Source: Oscillospiraceae bacterium
Lineage (GTDB): Bacteria; Bacillota; Clostridia; Oscillospirales; Ruminococcaceae
Assembly (NCBI GenBank): GCA_014799365.1
Contig: JAAVIF010000070.1
Span: forward strand, 1-36,365
Direction: 5' to 3'
DNA length: 36,365 bases
How positions within the stretch are numbered: the stretch's first letter is position 1; every line of letters begins with the position of its first letter. The notes under the pieces were generated by a model. It had not been told where the DNA came from. It did not search any database and worked only from the letters and a program-made list of their open reading frames with translations. A program made the translations under genes and the position numbers. Shown here in pieces: positions 1-8,044 of the stretch.

Positions 1-17
1 GGCGGATATGTACGTTC

Positions 18-116
18 AATACAATATCTGAGGGAGCTTCGCTCCCTCACGCTGCCGCTATTGCGGCAGCGCATTTAAAAAGTAGCTTGTCTACTTTTTA
101 AATGGATATTAGTATT
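18..116. repeat. Element J: three abutting perfect hairpins enclosed by an outer stem (cloverleaf)
   Basis: Outer AATACAATATC (18-28)/GATATTAGTATT (105-116); TGAGGGAGC/GCTCCCTCA (29-49); CGCTGCCGC/GCGGCAGCG (50-71); CATTTAAAAAGTAG/CTACTTTTTAAATG (72-104). Confidence 0.85.
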
Positions 117-224
117 ATTAGTGAATCGCTGTGAAAGTTACTTTCATAGATTAAGACAATGTTTCTTGAAAAATCTTACATGTTTTTAAAAATTTTTTTG
201 GAAATTTGCCGTATTATTAAAATC

Positions 225-313
225 GGGGCTGTCGTTTTAGGACAGTCCCCCATGCTTAATCCAATCCCTTTAAAACTGTGAGTATTTCGTCAGTTTAAAA
301 ACGGATTGGTATA
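225..313 (+). repeat. Element A: two-hairpin element with degenerate linker
   Basis: GGGGCTGTC/GACAGTCCCC, linker CATGCTTAAT, then CCAATCCCTTTAAAACTG (261-278)/CAGTTTAAAAACGGATTGG (291-309), end TATAAT. Confidence 0.7.
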
Positions 314-314
314 A

Positions 315-797
315 TTATTCCCGGCTTCTTTTATCCTTTGCCGCGATTCTTACCGCCGCTTTGGTCATTTCCTTTATCACCCTCGGCCGCAGCTTTTCGC
401 ACTTTTCAAAATACTCCTCTTCATCACGTGCAAATTCGGGTCTTATTGTTTCTATCGCGCTTCTGGTAAGCTCCCACAGATTGCTGTCCGTGGGCGTCAG
501 ATTGAATCGGTCGACTACCGTTTTCAGTTCTTGATTTATAAGCTCACCAACAATAAAGGTAAAGCCCCGCATTACCGAGGGCGGCTCCTCCTGCGGCGGT
601 TCGGGCGCAGAAGACTGAAATTCCTCTACGGGCAGTCCCGTAAGCTCCGACATCTCTTCCGCGATAGTCACCGTGGGCGGCTTTAACAGCGGAGGTGCTT
701 TTCCCTTTAACTCTTGAAGAGAGGGGGAAACCATTTTCTTGACGGGCTCGGTGCCTACTAAATCAAGTACGTGTTTGGTTTTCGCGCTTCGTGCCAT
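315..797 (-). CDS. Small protein next to ParA; C-terminal half possibly a degenerate ComFB-like domain
   Basis: 160 aa ORF; RBS-like AGGAGAG upstream of ATG; C-terminal stretch FIVGELINQELKTVVDRFNLTPTDSNLWELTRSAIETIRPEF resembles from memory the ComFB pattern (..EIVxExLdxxmxxf..CxCxxCxxDvxALaLNxLpPxYv) without the cysteines. Confidence 0.6.
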   Translation of the reverse strand: MARSAKTKHVLDLVGTEPVKKMVSPSLQELKGKAPPLLKPPTVTIAEEMSELTGLPVEEFQSSAPEPPQEEPPSVMRGFTFIVGELINQELKTVVDRFNLTPTDSNLWELTRSAIETIRPEFARDEEEYFEKCEKLRPRVIKEMTKAAVRIAAKDKRSRE

Positions 798-839
798 GAT
801 TTGCCGCTCTCCTTTAATTTTTGGTTAAAAATGGGATTG

Positions 840-892
840 CCCCCCGAACCTTTTCAAATCATCCGTTACATTTTAATTTGAAATACAGTAAA
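840..892 (-). repeat. Element K: possible decayed copy between the parA-like gene and the 315 ORF
   Basis: AATGGGATTGCCCCCCGAACC resembles AATGGATTGCACCCTAAACGC of element F; followed by TTTCAAAT/ATTTGAAA (852-859/876-883). Confidence 0.4.
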
Positions 893-912
893 ATATAACT
901 GCATCGTAAAAT

Positions 913-1746
913 TTAATACTCCTGTTCTTCGGGCAGCGGGTGCTTTCTCGGTCTTCCCCTGCCCTGCTTCTTTTCGACTCTTACGGGTTTTTCCATACCC
1001 AATACCTCATATATAAGGTCGGTATATTCCTTTGCCGCCTTAGACTTAGGCGCGTACTCCATAATGGTTTTGGCGTGTGCGGGTGCTTCCGCGATAACGA
1101 CGCTGTTGCTTATCTTCTGTTCAAACACGTCCGTATCAAGCTGCTCCGCGATCATATTAGCCAAGTCCTCAACCTCCTTGGTCAATATAAGACGGGGATT
1201 GTACTTGTTGAGCAGTATACCTCTTATTTCAAGCGTTTTATTATAGTACTTCTTTACCGCAAAAATAGTTTCCTTAAGCTGTGCGATCCCTTGCAGGGAA
1301 AGTATTTCGGGCACCATTGGTATGATCAGCTCGTTAGCCGCGGTATACGCGTTTATGGTGAGAATAGACAGGGCCGGCGGCGTATCTATAATAATGAAGT
1401 CGTAGTCGTTTTCCACGGAACCCAGCTGTTCTCTGAGTATATATTCCCTGCCGACCGTTGTCAGCTCCAGCTCGCAGCCCGATAAGAGAATATTTGCGGG
1501 AACAACGTCGCAGCAGCCCACATGCTGAACAGTGTCGTAAAGGTTTACGGTACCCTTGAAAACATCGTAAATAGTATAGCAGTCGTCTGCGTTCGCGCCC
1601 AAGCTGAACGAAAGGTTTCCCTGAGGATCCAGGTCTATCGCCAAAACCCTGTTGTTCATCGCGGTAAGACATCCGCAAAGCGAGCTGCAGGTGGTTGTCT
1701 TTCCCACACCGCCCTTTTGATTTGTAACGGCAATCACTTTCGCCAT
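913..1746 (-). CDS. ParA/Soj-family P-loop ATPase
   Basis: MAKVIAVTNQKGGVGKTTT deviant Walker A, DYDFIIIDTPPALSILTINA Walker B region; QKGGVGKTTT is Soj-like rather than FlhG-like. Confidence 0.95.
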   Translation of the reverse strand: MAKVIAVTNQKGGVGKTTTCSSLCGCLTAMNNRVLAIDLDPQGNLSFSLGANADDCYTIYDVFKGTVNLYDTVQHVGCCDVVPANILLSGCELELTTVGREYILREQLGSVENDYDFIIIDTPPALSILTINAYTAANELIIPMVPEILSLQGIAQLKETIFAVKKYYNKTLEIRGILLNKYNPRLILTKEVEDLANMIAEQLDTDVFEQKISNSVVIAEAPAHAKTIMEYAPKSKAAKEYTDLIYEVLGMEKPVRVEKKQGRGRPRKHPLPEEQEY

Positions 1747-1975
1747 ATTTTCTTTTTTGCTTAAAGCCGATCCCCCGAAAATCGAAATTTATCCCTTTTT
1801 CTTTTTCGGTACGTCTTCTTTAAGCTTCTCCTTTTTTGTTTTTGTTTCGGCTTCCTCAGAACCGTATCAACAAAACCCGCACGTGTCCTTCGGCGGCTTT
1901 TATGAAATAGGTTTCCCGCTTTCCCTGCACGGAAGCCCTGTCTTTATTTTACAGCAAACCTGTCATAAGCCGACG

Positions 1976-2022
1976 AAACACCGTACAAGCATACAGTCTT
2001 AGTGCGGTGTTTCTCTTTTTTT
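1976..2022 (+). terminator. Intrinsic terminator-like hairpin
   Basis: AAACACCGTAC (1976-1986) / GTGCGGTGTTT (2002-2012), 11 bp with one G-T, followed by CTCTTTTTTTATTTTT on the + strand; on the - strand only TTT follows. Confidence 0.6.
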
Positions 2023-2095
2023 ATTTTTCCTTTCACAAGGGGCAGTACCCGGAGTTTATGAGAAAATCCGCGGTGTAAGCTCTTCGTTTTTTCGA

Positions 2096-4087
2096 TTAAA
2101 TTATCGTATTTCCCATATCGAGATCGGGTGCGGAGGAGGGATCGTAAATGTGATAGTTGGACTTGCCGTTTTTCTTAACGAAGTACATTGCTTCGTCCGC
2201 CGCGCCTACCAGTTTTTCGGCGTTGGTTCCGTGTTCGGGAGCAAGCGCGATGCCTATGCTGGCGTTGACGTTAAGGATTACCTTTGCGGTCTCACAGTTA
2301 TATCCCGAATACAAAGCGTCTATGATGCTCATTGAGAAATCGTCGCAGTTTTCGACCTTATCCTTGCCCGTTACGCAAAGCACAAATTCGTCTCCGCCGA
2401 AGCGTCCGGCGATTCCGTCCTTGCCCACGCATTCCTTGATAGTGTCTGAAACATACTTGATAACTTCGTCGCCTACATTGTGTCCGTAACGGTCGTTGAT
2501 AAACTTGAAATCGTCTACGTCGATAAACAGTATAGCGTATTTTTCGTTTGCTCTCTTAAGATCAAGTATTTTTTGCAGCTCCTTAAGGAAGGTGCTTCTG
2601 TTGTAAAGCTGTGACAGGAAATCGTAGCTTGCCTTCTGGGAAAGCTGAAGACTGGATTTCTTCTTGTTGTTGATGTCGGTCACCATTCCCATGATTTTTA
2701 TTACGGAGCCGCTTCTGTTGGAAACCGCGCTTGTTTTGATATTGACCCAGATTTCCGTATTGTTCTTGGTCTTGACCAAAAATTCGTTTTCGACGTATTC
2801 TCTCAGACCCTCGTTAAGTGCGTTCATATCTTTAACAAAGTGTCTTGCGTCCACCTCGCTCATAAGGGAAGCAAGGAAAGAATTGTCGAAAATATTTGCC
2901 CTTTCATAATCCAAAGCAAAAGTATCCTTGAAGTTCTGGGAAACGAAAAGCGATTTTTCGTTCAGATCCCATTCAAACAGCATGCTTTCCGACAGCGAAG
3001 CAATAGTTCTGTGTACGTCCTCCGAAACGTAAAATTCGTCCAGCAGCGAGTTAAAGGCTTCGGAAATAACTTGGAATTCATACGCCTTAAAATTGGGCAG
3101 ACGCTTTTGGCGGTCGCCCGCGTTGATTTCTTCCATAGCCGAGGTCACCATGCCGATAGGGGTAATGGCGCGGCGGTATATAGCGAAAGCAATAATAGAG
3201 TCTATTACGATAAATACCGCAAACACGATAAGACCGATTATCAGCACGGGAATTACGTCGAACGAAGCGGCGGAAGCGGGATAGTAAGCGATCCAGAGCC
3301 ATTCGCTGTCGCTTATCCTTCCGTACGCGCCGTAGTAGCCGTTTTGGTCAAAGGCGGCGTATCTGTTGTTTTCTCCGATGCTTGCAAGCGAATCGGCGGT
3401 TATATTTGCGGGAATCTCCCAGTCGGAGCTTCTTACAACGTTTCCGTTAACGTTAAGCGCGTTCCCTGAGGCGTCCATAAAGGTGATGACGCCCTTTGTA
3501 TTGAAAAACGAAGTGGAGTTGAGACTTACGCAAAGCGGCATAGTGTCAATTACCGCGCCGATATAGCCTTTTCCGCCGGTAGCGGTGGTGATCTCTCTGA
3601 TTATGTAAATGTAGCTTGCTGTACCCTCATATTTAGCGTTATCAAAGGAAATATCGCTTATATAAAAGCTGTTTTCGGATACTGCCGACAGCTTGTCAAA
3701 ATCCTTGTAGGTCTGTGAAAGCGAGCTTTGCTCCGCGGCGGCGACCGAGTAACCGTTGCTGTCCATAATTATCAGATCCTTAAGCGTTGAATCCGACTGT
3801 ACGCGGGAGACAAGCAGTTCGTCCACCTTGTCTTTGATAGCGTTGTAATCTCCGCCCGCCGCGCGTTTTATAATATCCATCTGACCCATTGTCGCCAGAT
3901 CGGTGGAATATCGGTCAAATATAATCGTCTGAGACTTTGCGGCACTGTAAGAGACAGAGGCGGTCTCGTTTGCCACCATTTCGCCGTAAAAGCTTTCGTA
4001 GCCCGCGCTTCCTATGATACCGACTATCAAAGCGGGCAGCACTATTGACGAGATGATTAAGATTTTGAACACTGTTTTCAGTTTCAT
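2096..4087 (-). CDS. Membrane diguanylate cyclase: extracytoplasmic sensor, HAMP, PAS, GGDEF
   Basis: N-terminal TM, ~250 aa extracytoplasmic region, second TM, HAMP-like segment, PAS-like segment, GRFGGDEFVLCV. Confidence 0.95.
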   Translation of the reverse strand: MKLKTVFKILIISSIVLPALIVGIIGSAGYESFYGEMVANETASVSYSAAKSQTIIFDRYSTDLATMGQMDIIKRAAGGDYNAIKDKVDELLVSRVQSDSTLKDLIIMDSNGYSVAAAEQSSLSQTYKDFDKLSAVSENSFYISDISFDNAKYEGTASYIYIIREITTATGGKGYIGAVIDTMPLCVSLNSTSFFNTKGVITFMDASGNALNVNGNVVRSSDWEIPANITADSLASIGENNRYAAFDQNGYYGAYGRISDSEWLWIAYYPASAASFDVIPVLIIGLIVFAVFIVIDSIIAFAIYRRAITPIGMVTSAMEEINAGDRQKRLPNFKAYEFQVISEAFNSLLDEFYVSEDVHRTIASLSESMLFEWDLNEKSLFVSQNFKDTFALDYERANIFDNSFLASLMSEVDARHFVKDMNALNEGLREYVENEFLVKTKNNTEIWVNIKTSAVSNRSGSVIKIMGMVTDINNKKKSSLQLSQKASYDFLSQLYNRSTFLKELQKILDLKRANEKYAILFIDVDDFKFINDRYGHNVGDEVIKYVSDTIKECVGKDGIAGRFGGDEFVLCVTGKDKVENCDDFSMSIIDALYSGYNCETAKVILNVNASIGIALAPEHGTNAEKLVGAADEAMYFVKKNGKSNYHIYDPSSAPDLDMGNTII

Positions 4088-4134
4088 AGTTTGTTTACCG
4101 GTCCTTCCTCTATAAAAGAGAATTCATTTAATAA

Positions 4135-4163
4135 AATGTATAAACAAGATTTACGACGGTCAA
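4135..4163 (-). promoter_or_regulatory. Candidate sigmaA promoter for the GGDEF gene
   Basis: On the - strand TTGACC-17-TACATT; the -35 lies in a CTCTTGA/TCAAGAG hairpin. Confidence 0.45.
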
Positions 4164-4196
4164 GAGCTTTTTTTCACGCCTCTTGATCACCGCATG

Positions 4197-4862
4197 TTAC
4201 GTATCCTCGCTTTTAAGGTTGTCAAGCTGTACCCTGAACACATATTTTGCAAAGGTCTCTTCAACCGCGGGGGTTATATTCGTAAAGCGGCAGCCGTAGC
4301 CGGTAACGTCCCCCGCGGCATTGGTCTGCACTCTTATTATTTCAGCTCTTATATCCACATGTTTGTTTTCCAGCATGATCGTCAGCGTCAGAATATCCGC
4401 CTTTTGCAGCGGTTCATCGCATATGCAGAGGAATATCCCTCCGATATTCAGGTCCTTTATCTGTGCCATTGCCGGAGTTTCCTGCGGGATCCTTGTGCCG
4501 TTTCTTTCCACGGCGTTGATTATACAGTCAATATCCGCTTCCACCTTGTAATATCTGCGGCGTTCCTCCATAACGCGAGAATTTGCCGTTTTCATCACCA
4601 CATTAAGCTGGTAATCCGTGGAAACGGTCACGTATGACGGGTATTTTACCCGTTCGCCGCTTTTCATTTGCGCAATAACGTCGACCTCGTTTCCCGTTTC
4701 GACCTCGGGAAGACCGCGGCCTTTTATTATCAGCAGCATATCCGATCTTCCGGTGTGGCTGTTTTGCAGCGAAAACTGTTTATTTGTAGCGGAAATGATC
4801 TTCGCGTGTGTTTCATCGGGAGTCAAAATATCAAGCTTGACTATCCGTTCTCTTGAAAGCAT
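4197..4862 (-). CDS. YcgR-like PilZ-domain protein (c-di-GMP receptor)
   Basis: EERRRYYKV (RxxxR-type) and DLNIGGIFL (DxNxxG variant of [D/N]xSxxG); the ATG at 4862 has AGGAG at proper spacing, so it is preferred over the longer ORF start at 4901. Confidence 0.85.
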   Translation of the reverse strand: MLSRERIVKLDILTPDETHAKIISATNKQFSLQNSHTGRSDMLLIIKGRGLPEVETGNEVDVIAQMKSGERVKYPSYVTVSTDYQLNVVMKTANSRVMEERRRYYKVEADIDCIINAVERNGTRIPQETPAMAQIKDLNIGGIFLCICDEPLQKADILTLTIMLENKHVDIRAEIIRVQTNAAGDVTGYGCRFTNITPAVEETFAKYVFRVQLDNLKSEDT

Positions 4863-5077
4863 ATAAATTCTCCTAAAAAAGCTTGTGTATGATAATGTCA
4901 AAAACCGACTTACAGCTTCATGCTGTGAGGTATCTTATTTTTGCGGTATGCCGAGTCCGCTTTTCCGAAATATTGTCTTTTTCTTTTGGTGTAAAATTTA
5001 TGGAACCGCAATCGTAAAAGCCGCTGTCGGATCAAAAAATTTTTTTTACATTGGCGCAGCGTATAAGATATAAAACA

Positions 5078-5106
5078 ATTATACCTTAATTTTTCGGATA
5101 AATCAA
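5078..5106 (-). promoter_or_regulatory. Candidate sigmaA promoter for the PilZ gene
   Basis: On the - strand TTGATT-17-TATAAT. Confidence 0.6.
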
Positions 5107-5230
5107 GGGGTTATATTGAAATTTGATAAAAATATTATAAAAAAATTTTTAAATTTCTGTAAATTTGCGATAAAAAAATTATCCTATGTGATAATTACCG
5201 AAATTTTCCGTATATGTATATTTTTTCTTC

Positions 5231-5260
5231 TTTACAACAGCACCCCAAATATAGTATAAT
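5231..5260 (+). promoter_or_regulatory. Candidate sigmaA promoter for the 5320 ORF
   Basis: TTTACA-18-TATAAT, about 60 bp upstream of the ATG. Confidence 0.5.
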
Positions 5261-5319
5261 ATTCTCAGAGAAACTAAAATCAAGGAGATTTTAGGAGAAA
5301 AAAACGGAAAGGCGGCGTT

Positions 5320-6045
5320 ATGGACACTTATTTTCATTCATACACCGAAAAGTACATAAAACGCCGCACAAGGGCTATCGTTCTCACCGTAACTCCTCTT
5401 GCGCAGTTTTGCATGATGATCATCTGGGCGTTGATGTTCAACATGAAGCTTGTCACAGACCGCGATTTTTTTCTTTCCTGCGCCGCGGCGGTAGGCGCGT
5501 GCGTTCTTGCGGGCATGCTGCTTTGCTGGATATACTGCGCCGTATGCGAGCGTTACATAAGGACAAACCGGCGTTATACCTATTTTGAGGTGCTTCAAAA
5601 GGCGGCGGTGTTCAGCAAATACAAAGGAAGCTATACGCTTTTCGGCAAAAGGACCGTTCTGCGTGAGGTGTGCGTTATACCGCTGAAAAATTACGACAGG
5701 GCGTATCTTGACGAAAGAAAAAAGCATTTAATTTTGATCGGAGAAATAAGAATTTATCAGGGAGAAAGCAACGGTCTGGGCTATCATGTAAAGGACGGTT
5801 TTCCCGTATTTGACAAGTGGTGGTACAACGAGGCGGAAAAGTCCTATAAAAAGGAGGGATTTATACGTCTGCCAATGGATTTTGAGCATCCCGGCAGGAT
5901 CGCCGCGGCTTTGGATACCGCCAAAAGAGAATTTGAAAGGATACCTCCCAAAAAAGAATACGTTTTCAAGGAGGCGGATATAGTGCGCAAGCGCAGAGAG
6001 CTGAAAAGACTCGCCGAAGCGGCGCGGTATACGGTGAATTGGTAA
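5320..6045 (+). CDS. Membrane protein of unknown function
   Basis: 241 aa ORF with upstream AGGAG, two hydrophobic helices near the N-terminus (VLTVTPLAQFCMMIIWALMF; LSCAAAVGACVLAGMLLCWIYC), soluble C-terminus. Confidence 0.75.
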   Translation: MDTYFHSYTEKYIKRRTRAIVLTVTPLAQFCMMIIWALMFNMKLVTDRDFFLSCAAAVGACVLAGMLLCWIYCAVCERYIRTNRRYTYFEVLQKAAVFSKYKGSYTLFGKRTVLREVCVIPLKNYDRAYLDERKKHLILIGEIRIYQGESNGLGYHVKDGFPVFDKWWYNEAEKSYKKEGFIRLPMDFEHPGRIAAALDTAKREFERIPPKKEYVFKEADIVRKRRELKRLAEAARYTVNW

Positions 6046-6262
6046 TTTATTCTTCGTGCCGGATTTTGCGCATATTTTGCTGTGTGTTTTTCGGGGCAGC
6101 TTCAAAAATCGTGACATCAAACAAAAATTTATTGAAAAGTTTGTTGATTTTTACGAAACGTGTTTTTGTCTCTTCTCAATCAATAATATCGGCAATATAT
6201 TTTGATTCATTGGTAAAAATATAAAAATTTCACAAAATATTGCAAAAAATTTTAAAAAGCGG

Positions 6263-6291
6263 TTGTTTTTTTCTTTTTATTGTTGTATAAT
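6263..6291 (+). promoter_or_regulatory. Candidate sigmaA promoter for the flagellar operon
   Basis: TTGTTT-17-TATAAT about 170 bp upstream of flgB. Confidence 0.6.
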
Positions 6292-6458
6292 TATCTGTAC
6301 CGTAGTTTTGTACAAGAAAGAAGCGCGAAAAATATGTACCTATTTAACAAGGACTTGCGCGGGGACAAAACGCGGACAGAAAAAAATAAATTCAAAATGA
6401 AAAAGGATATATTTATAAGGCAGGGACGCAAAACCTTTTATTTGAAAGGAGAAAGTAA

Positions 6459-6830
6459 ATGGCTCTTTTTGATACCACAGGCTTTCGCATATTGGAAGAG
6501 GGCTTGCAGATTGTCAACCAGACTCAGCGAGTGATCGAACAAAATATTGTAAATCAGGATACCCCGGGTTATAAGTGTAAGTATGTTTATTTCAGCGGCG
6601 TGCTGAGGGACAAGCTGAACGCTTCCGAGGATACTAAGTTCAAAAAGGAGCTTCATTTGTCGAGCTATATTTATACCGACGACAACACTTACGACCAGCC
6701 CGACGGAAATAATGTGGATAACGATACACAGCAGGCTTTGTTCGTTAAAAACGCACTGCTTCAGGACGCTCTTATAAATCAGATGAACAGCGAGTTTACT
6801 TTGATGCGCACCGCAATGAGCAGGAACTGA
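6459..6830 (+). CDS. flgB: Flagellar basal-body rod protein FlgB
   Basis: Rod-protein motif (IVNQDTPGYKCK), operon position, RBS AAAGGAG. Confidence 0.95.
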   Translation: MALFDTTGFRILEEGLQIVNQTQRVIEQNIVNQDTPGYKCKYVYFSGVLRDKLNASEDTKFKKELHLSSYIYTDDNTYDQPDGNNVDNDTQQALFVKNALLQDALINQMNSEFTLMRTAMSRN

Positions 6831-6908
6831 GCATAACCGCAAGTAATAAAGCTCGTTAAAACGCATTAGGAAAATATTTAATTACTTTGAGAAAGGAAGT
6901 TGCTTAAA

Positions 6909-7418
6909 ATGGCATTTCTCAGCAATCTTGATATAGCCGTTTCGGGGCTCAGTGCCCAAAGGCTCAGAATGGACATCATCTCCCAGAACGTAAACAACGC
7001 AACTACCACCAGAACCTCTGACGGTACGCCTTATGTAAGGCAGGTAGTGGTATTTTCGGCGGACGAAGGTTATGACAATCTTGACATAAGAGGCTTTATT
7101 AACAGAAAGACGCGTACTCTTGTTTCGGGCAAGATGCCCTTCAGCAGCGTGCTTCAAATGAGCATGTCGGAGCGAAATCAGCGTACGGGACACGGCGTTG
7201 TTGTCACCTCCATTGAGGAGGATCAGACTCCCTTGACTCCCGTTTATGATCCGTCGCACCCCGACGCGGACGAGGACGGCTACTACTATCTGCCCAATGT
7301 GGACGTAGCGGAGGAGCAGTACGACTGGATCGAGGCCAGCAACTCCTACAAGGCCAGCCTTACCATTTTCAACGGCATGAAGAAAATGGCTCAGCAGGCT
7401 TTGACGATAGGCGAGTAA
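6909..7418 (+). CDS. flgC: Flagellar basal-body rod protein FlgC
   Basis: FLSNLDIAVSGLSAQRLRMDIISQNVNNATTTRT...; EASNSYKASLTIFNGMKKMAQQAL C-terminus. Confidence 0.96.
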   Translation: MAFLSNLDIAVSGLSAQRLRMDIISQNVNNATTTRTSDGTPYVRQVVVFSADEGYDNLDIRGFINRKTRTLVSGKMPFSSVLQMSMSERNQRTGHGVVVTSIEEDQTPLTPVYDPSHPDADEDGYYYLPNVDVAEEQYDWIEASNSYKASLTIFNGMKKMAQQALTIGE

Positions 7419-7465
7419 TTTGTTGTTTTTTGATTTTATATTATTCGCAGAAAGGAAAAAAGGTT

Positions 7466-7792
7466 ATGTTTATAGTTCCCATTTCATCTGTCGTTACTCC
7501 CTTGGAGTCAGTGGCAAGGGTGTTTGACGAATATAATGAGACCGCGGCTGCCGAGGAGCAGAGTGTTGCCGCTCCCACGTTTTTCGACGTGTTTTCGGGT
7601 ATATTCAACAACGCGGTAGACGCCAATATGCAGAAGCAGGAGGATATTATGCAGCTTATGCTGGGTGATACCAACGGCTTGGAACAGATACAGGCGAATA
7701 TAAAAAAGGCGGAGATAGCCACCGAGCTTCTTGTCAACGTTAAAAACGCCGTTGTGGATTCTTACAACGAGATAATAAAAATGAGCATTTAA
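7466..7792 (+). CDS. fliE: Flagellar hook-basal body protein FliE
   Basis: IQANIKKAEIATELLVNVKNAVVDSYNEIIKMSI C-terminus typical of FliE; position between flgC and fliF. Confidence 0.93.
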   Translation: MFIVPISSVVTPLESVARVFDEYNETAAAEEQSVAAPTFFDVFSGIFNNAVDANMQKQEDIMQLMLGDTNGLEQIQANIKKAEIATELLVNVKNAVVDSYNEIIKMSI

Positions 7793-7828
7793 TACTAAAT
7801 TATAAATTATCACAAAATTCAGCAGCTT

Positions 7829-7960
7829 ATACTAATCTCAATATAAAATTCAACTAAAAATTCAAATCGTTATTTTAGATTGAGATTACACCCGAAACAC
7901 TATTCTCAAACTAAACCATATAATTTTGCGATATTTTTAGTTTGAGAATAGTATTAAATT
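7829..7960 (-). repeat. Element B: two-hairpin element between fliE and fliF
   Basis: TAATCTCAAT (7833-7842)/ATTGAGATTA (7879-7888), linker CACCCGAAACAC (7889-7900), TATTCTCAAACTAAA (7901-7915)/TTTAGTTTGAGAATA (7936-7950), end GTATTAAAT. Confidence 0.92.
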
Positions 7961-8044
7961 GCATTTGCGGCATAGTTTTGCGATTTCGGCATTGCTTTCC
8001 GCAAAAATATTCTCGGCATAAAGCGATAAAAAAGAGGTTGTTTG

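Noticed and set aside
940-1485. 181-aa + strand ORF opposite the parA-like gene
   Set aside because: Antisense to a clear ATPase gene with no plausible RBS or domain.
913-1746. ParA homologue as FlhG/YlxH
   Set aside because: QKGGVGKTTT Walker A and overall pattern are Soj/ParA-like, and the gene is outside the operon on the opposite strand.
1955-1990. CGGCTTATGACAGG on the - strand as an RNase P RNA 3' end
   Set aside because: The remainder of RNase P RNA would have to lie upstream in the GGDEF coding region, where no conserved P RNA segments are seen.
6397-6458. GGGACGCAAAACC in the flgB leader as a possible c-di-GMP (GEMM-I) riboswitch
   Set aside because: Only this short string resembles the GEMM core; the paired stems and tetraloop receptor parts are not present around it.
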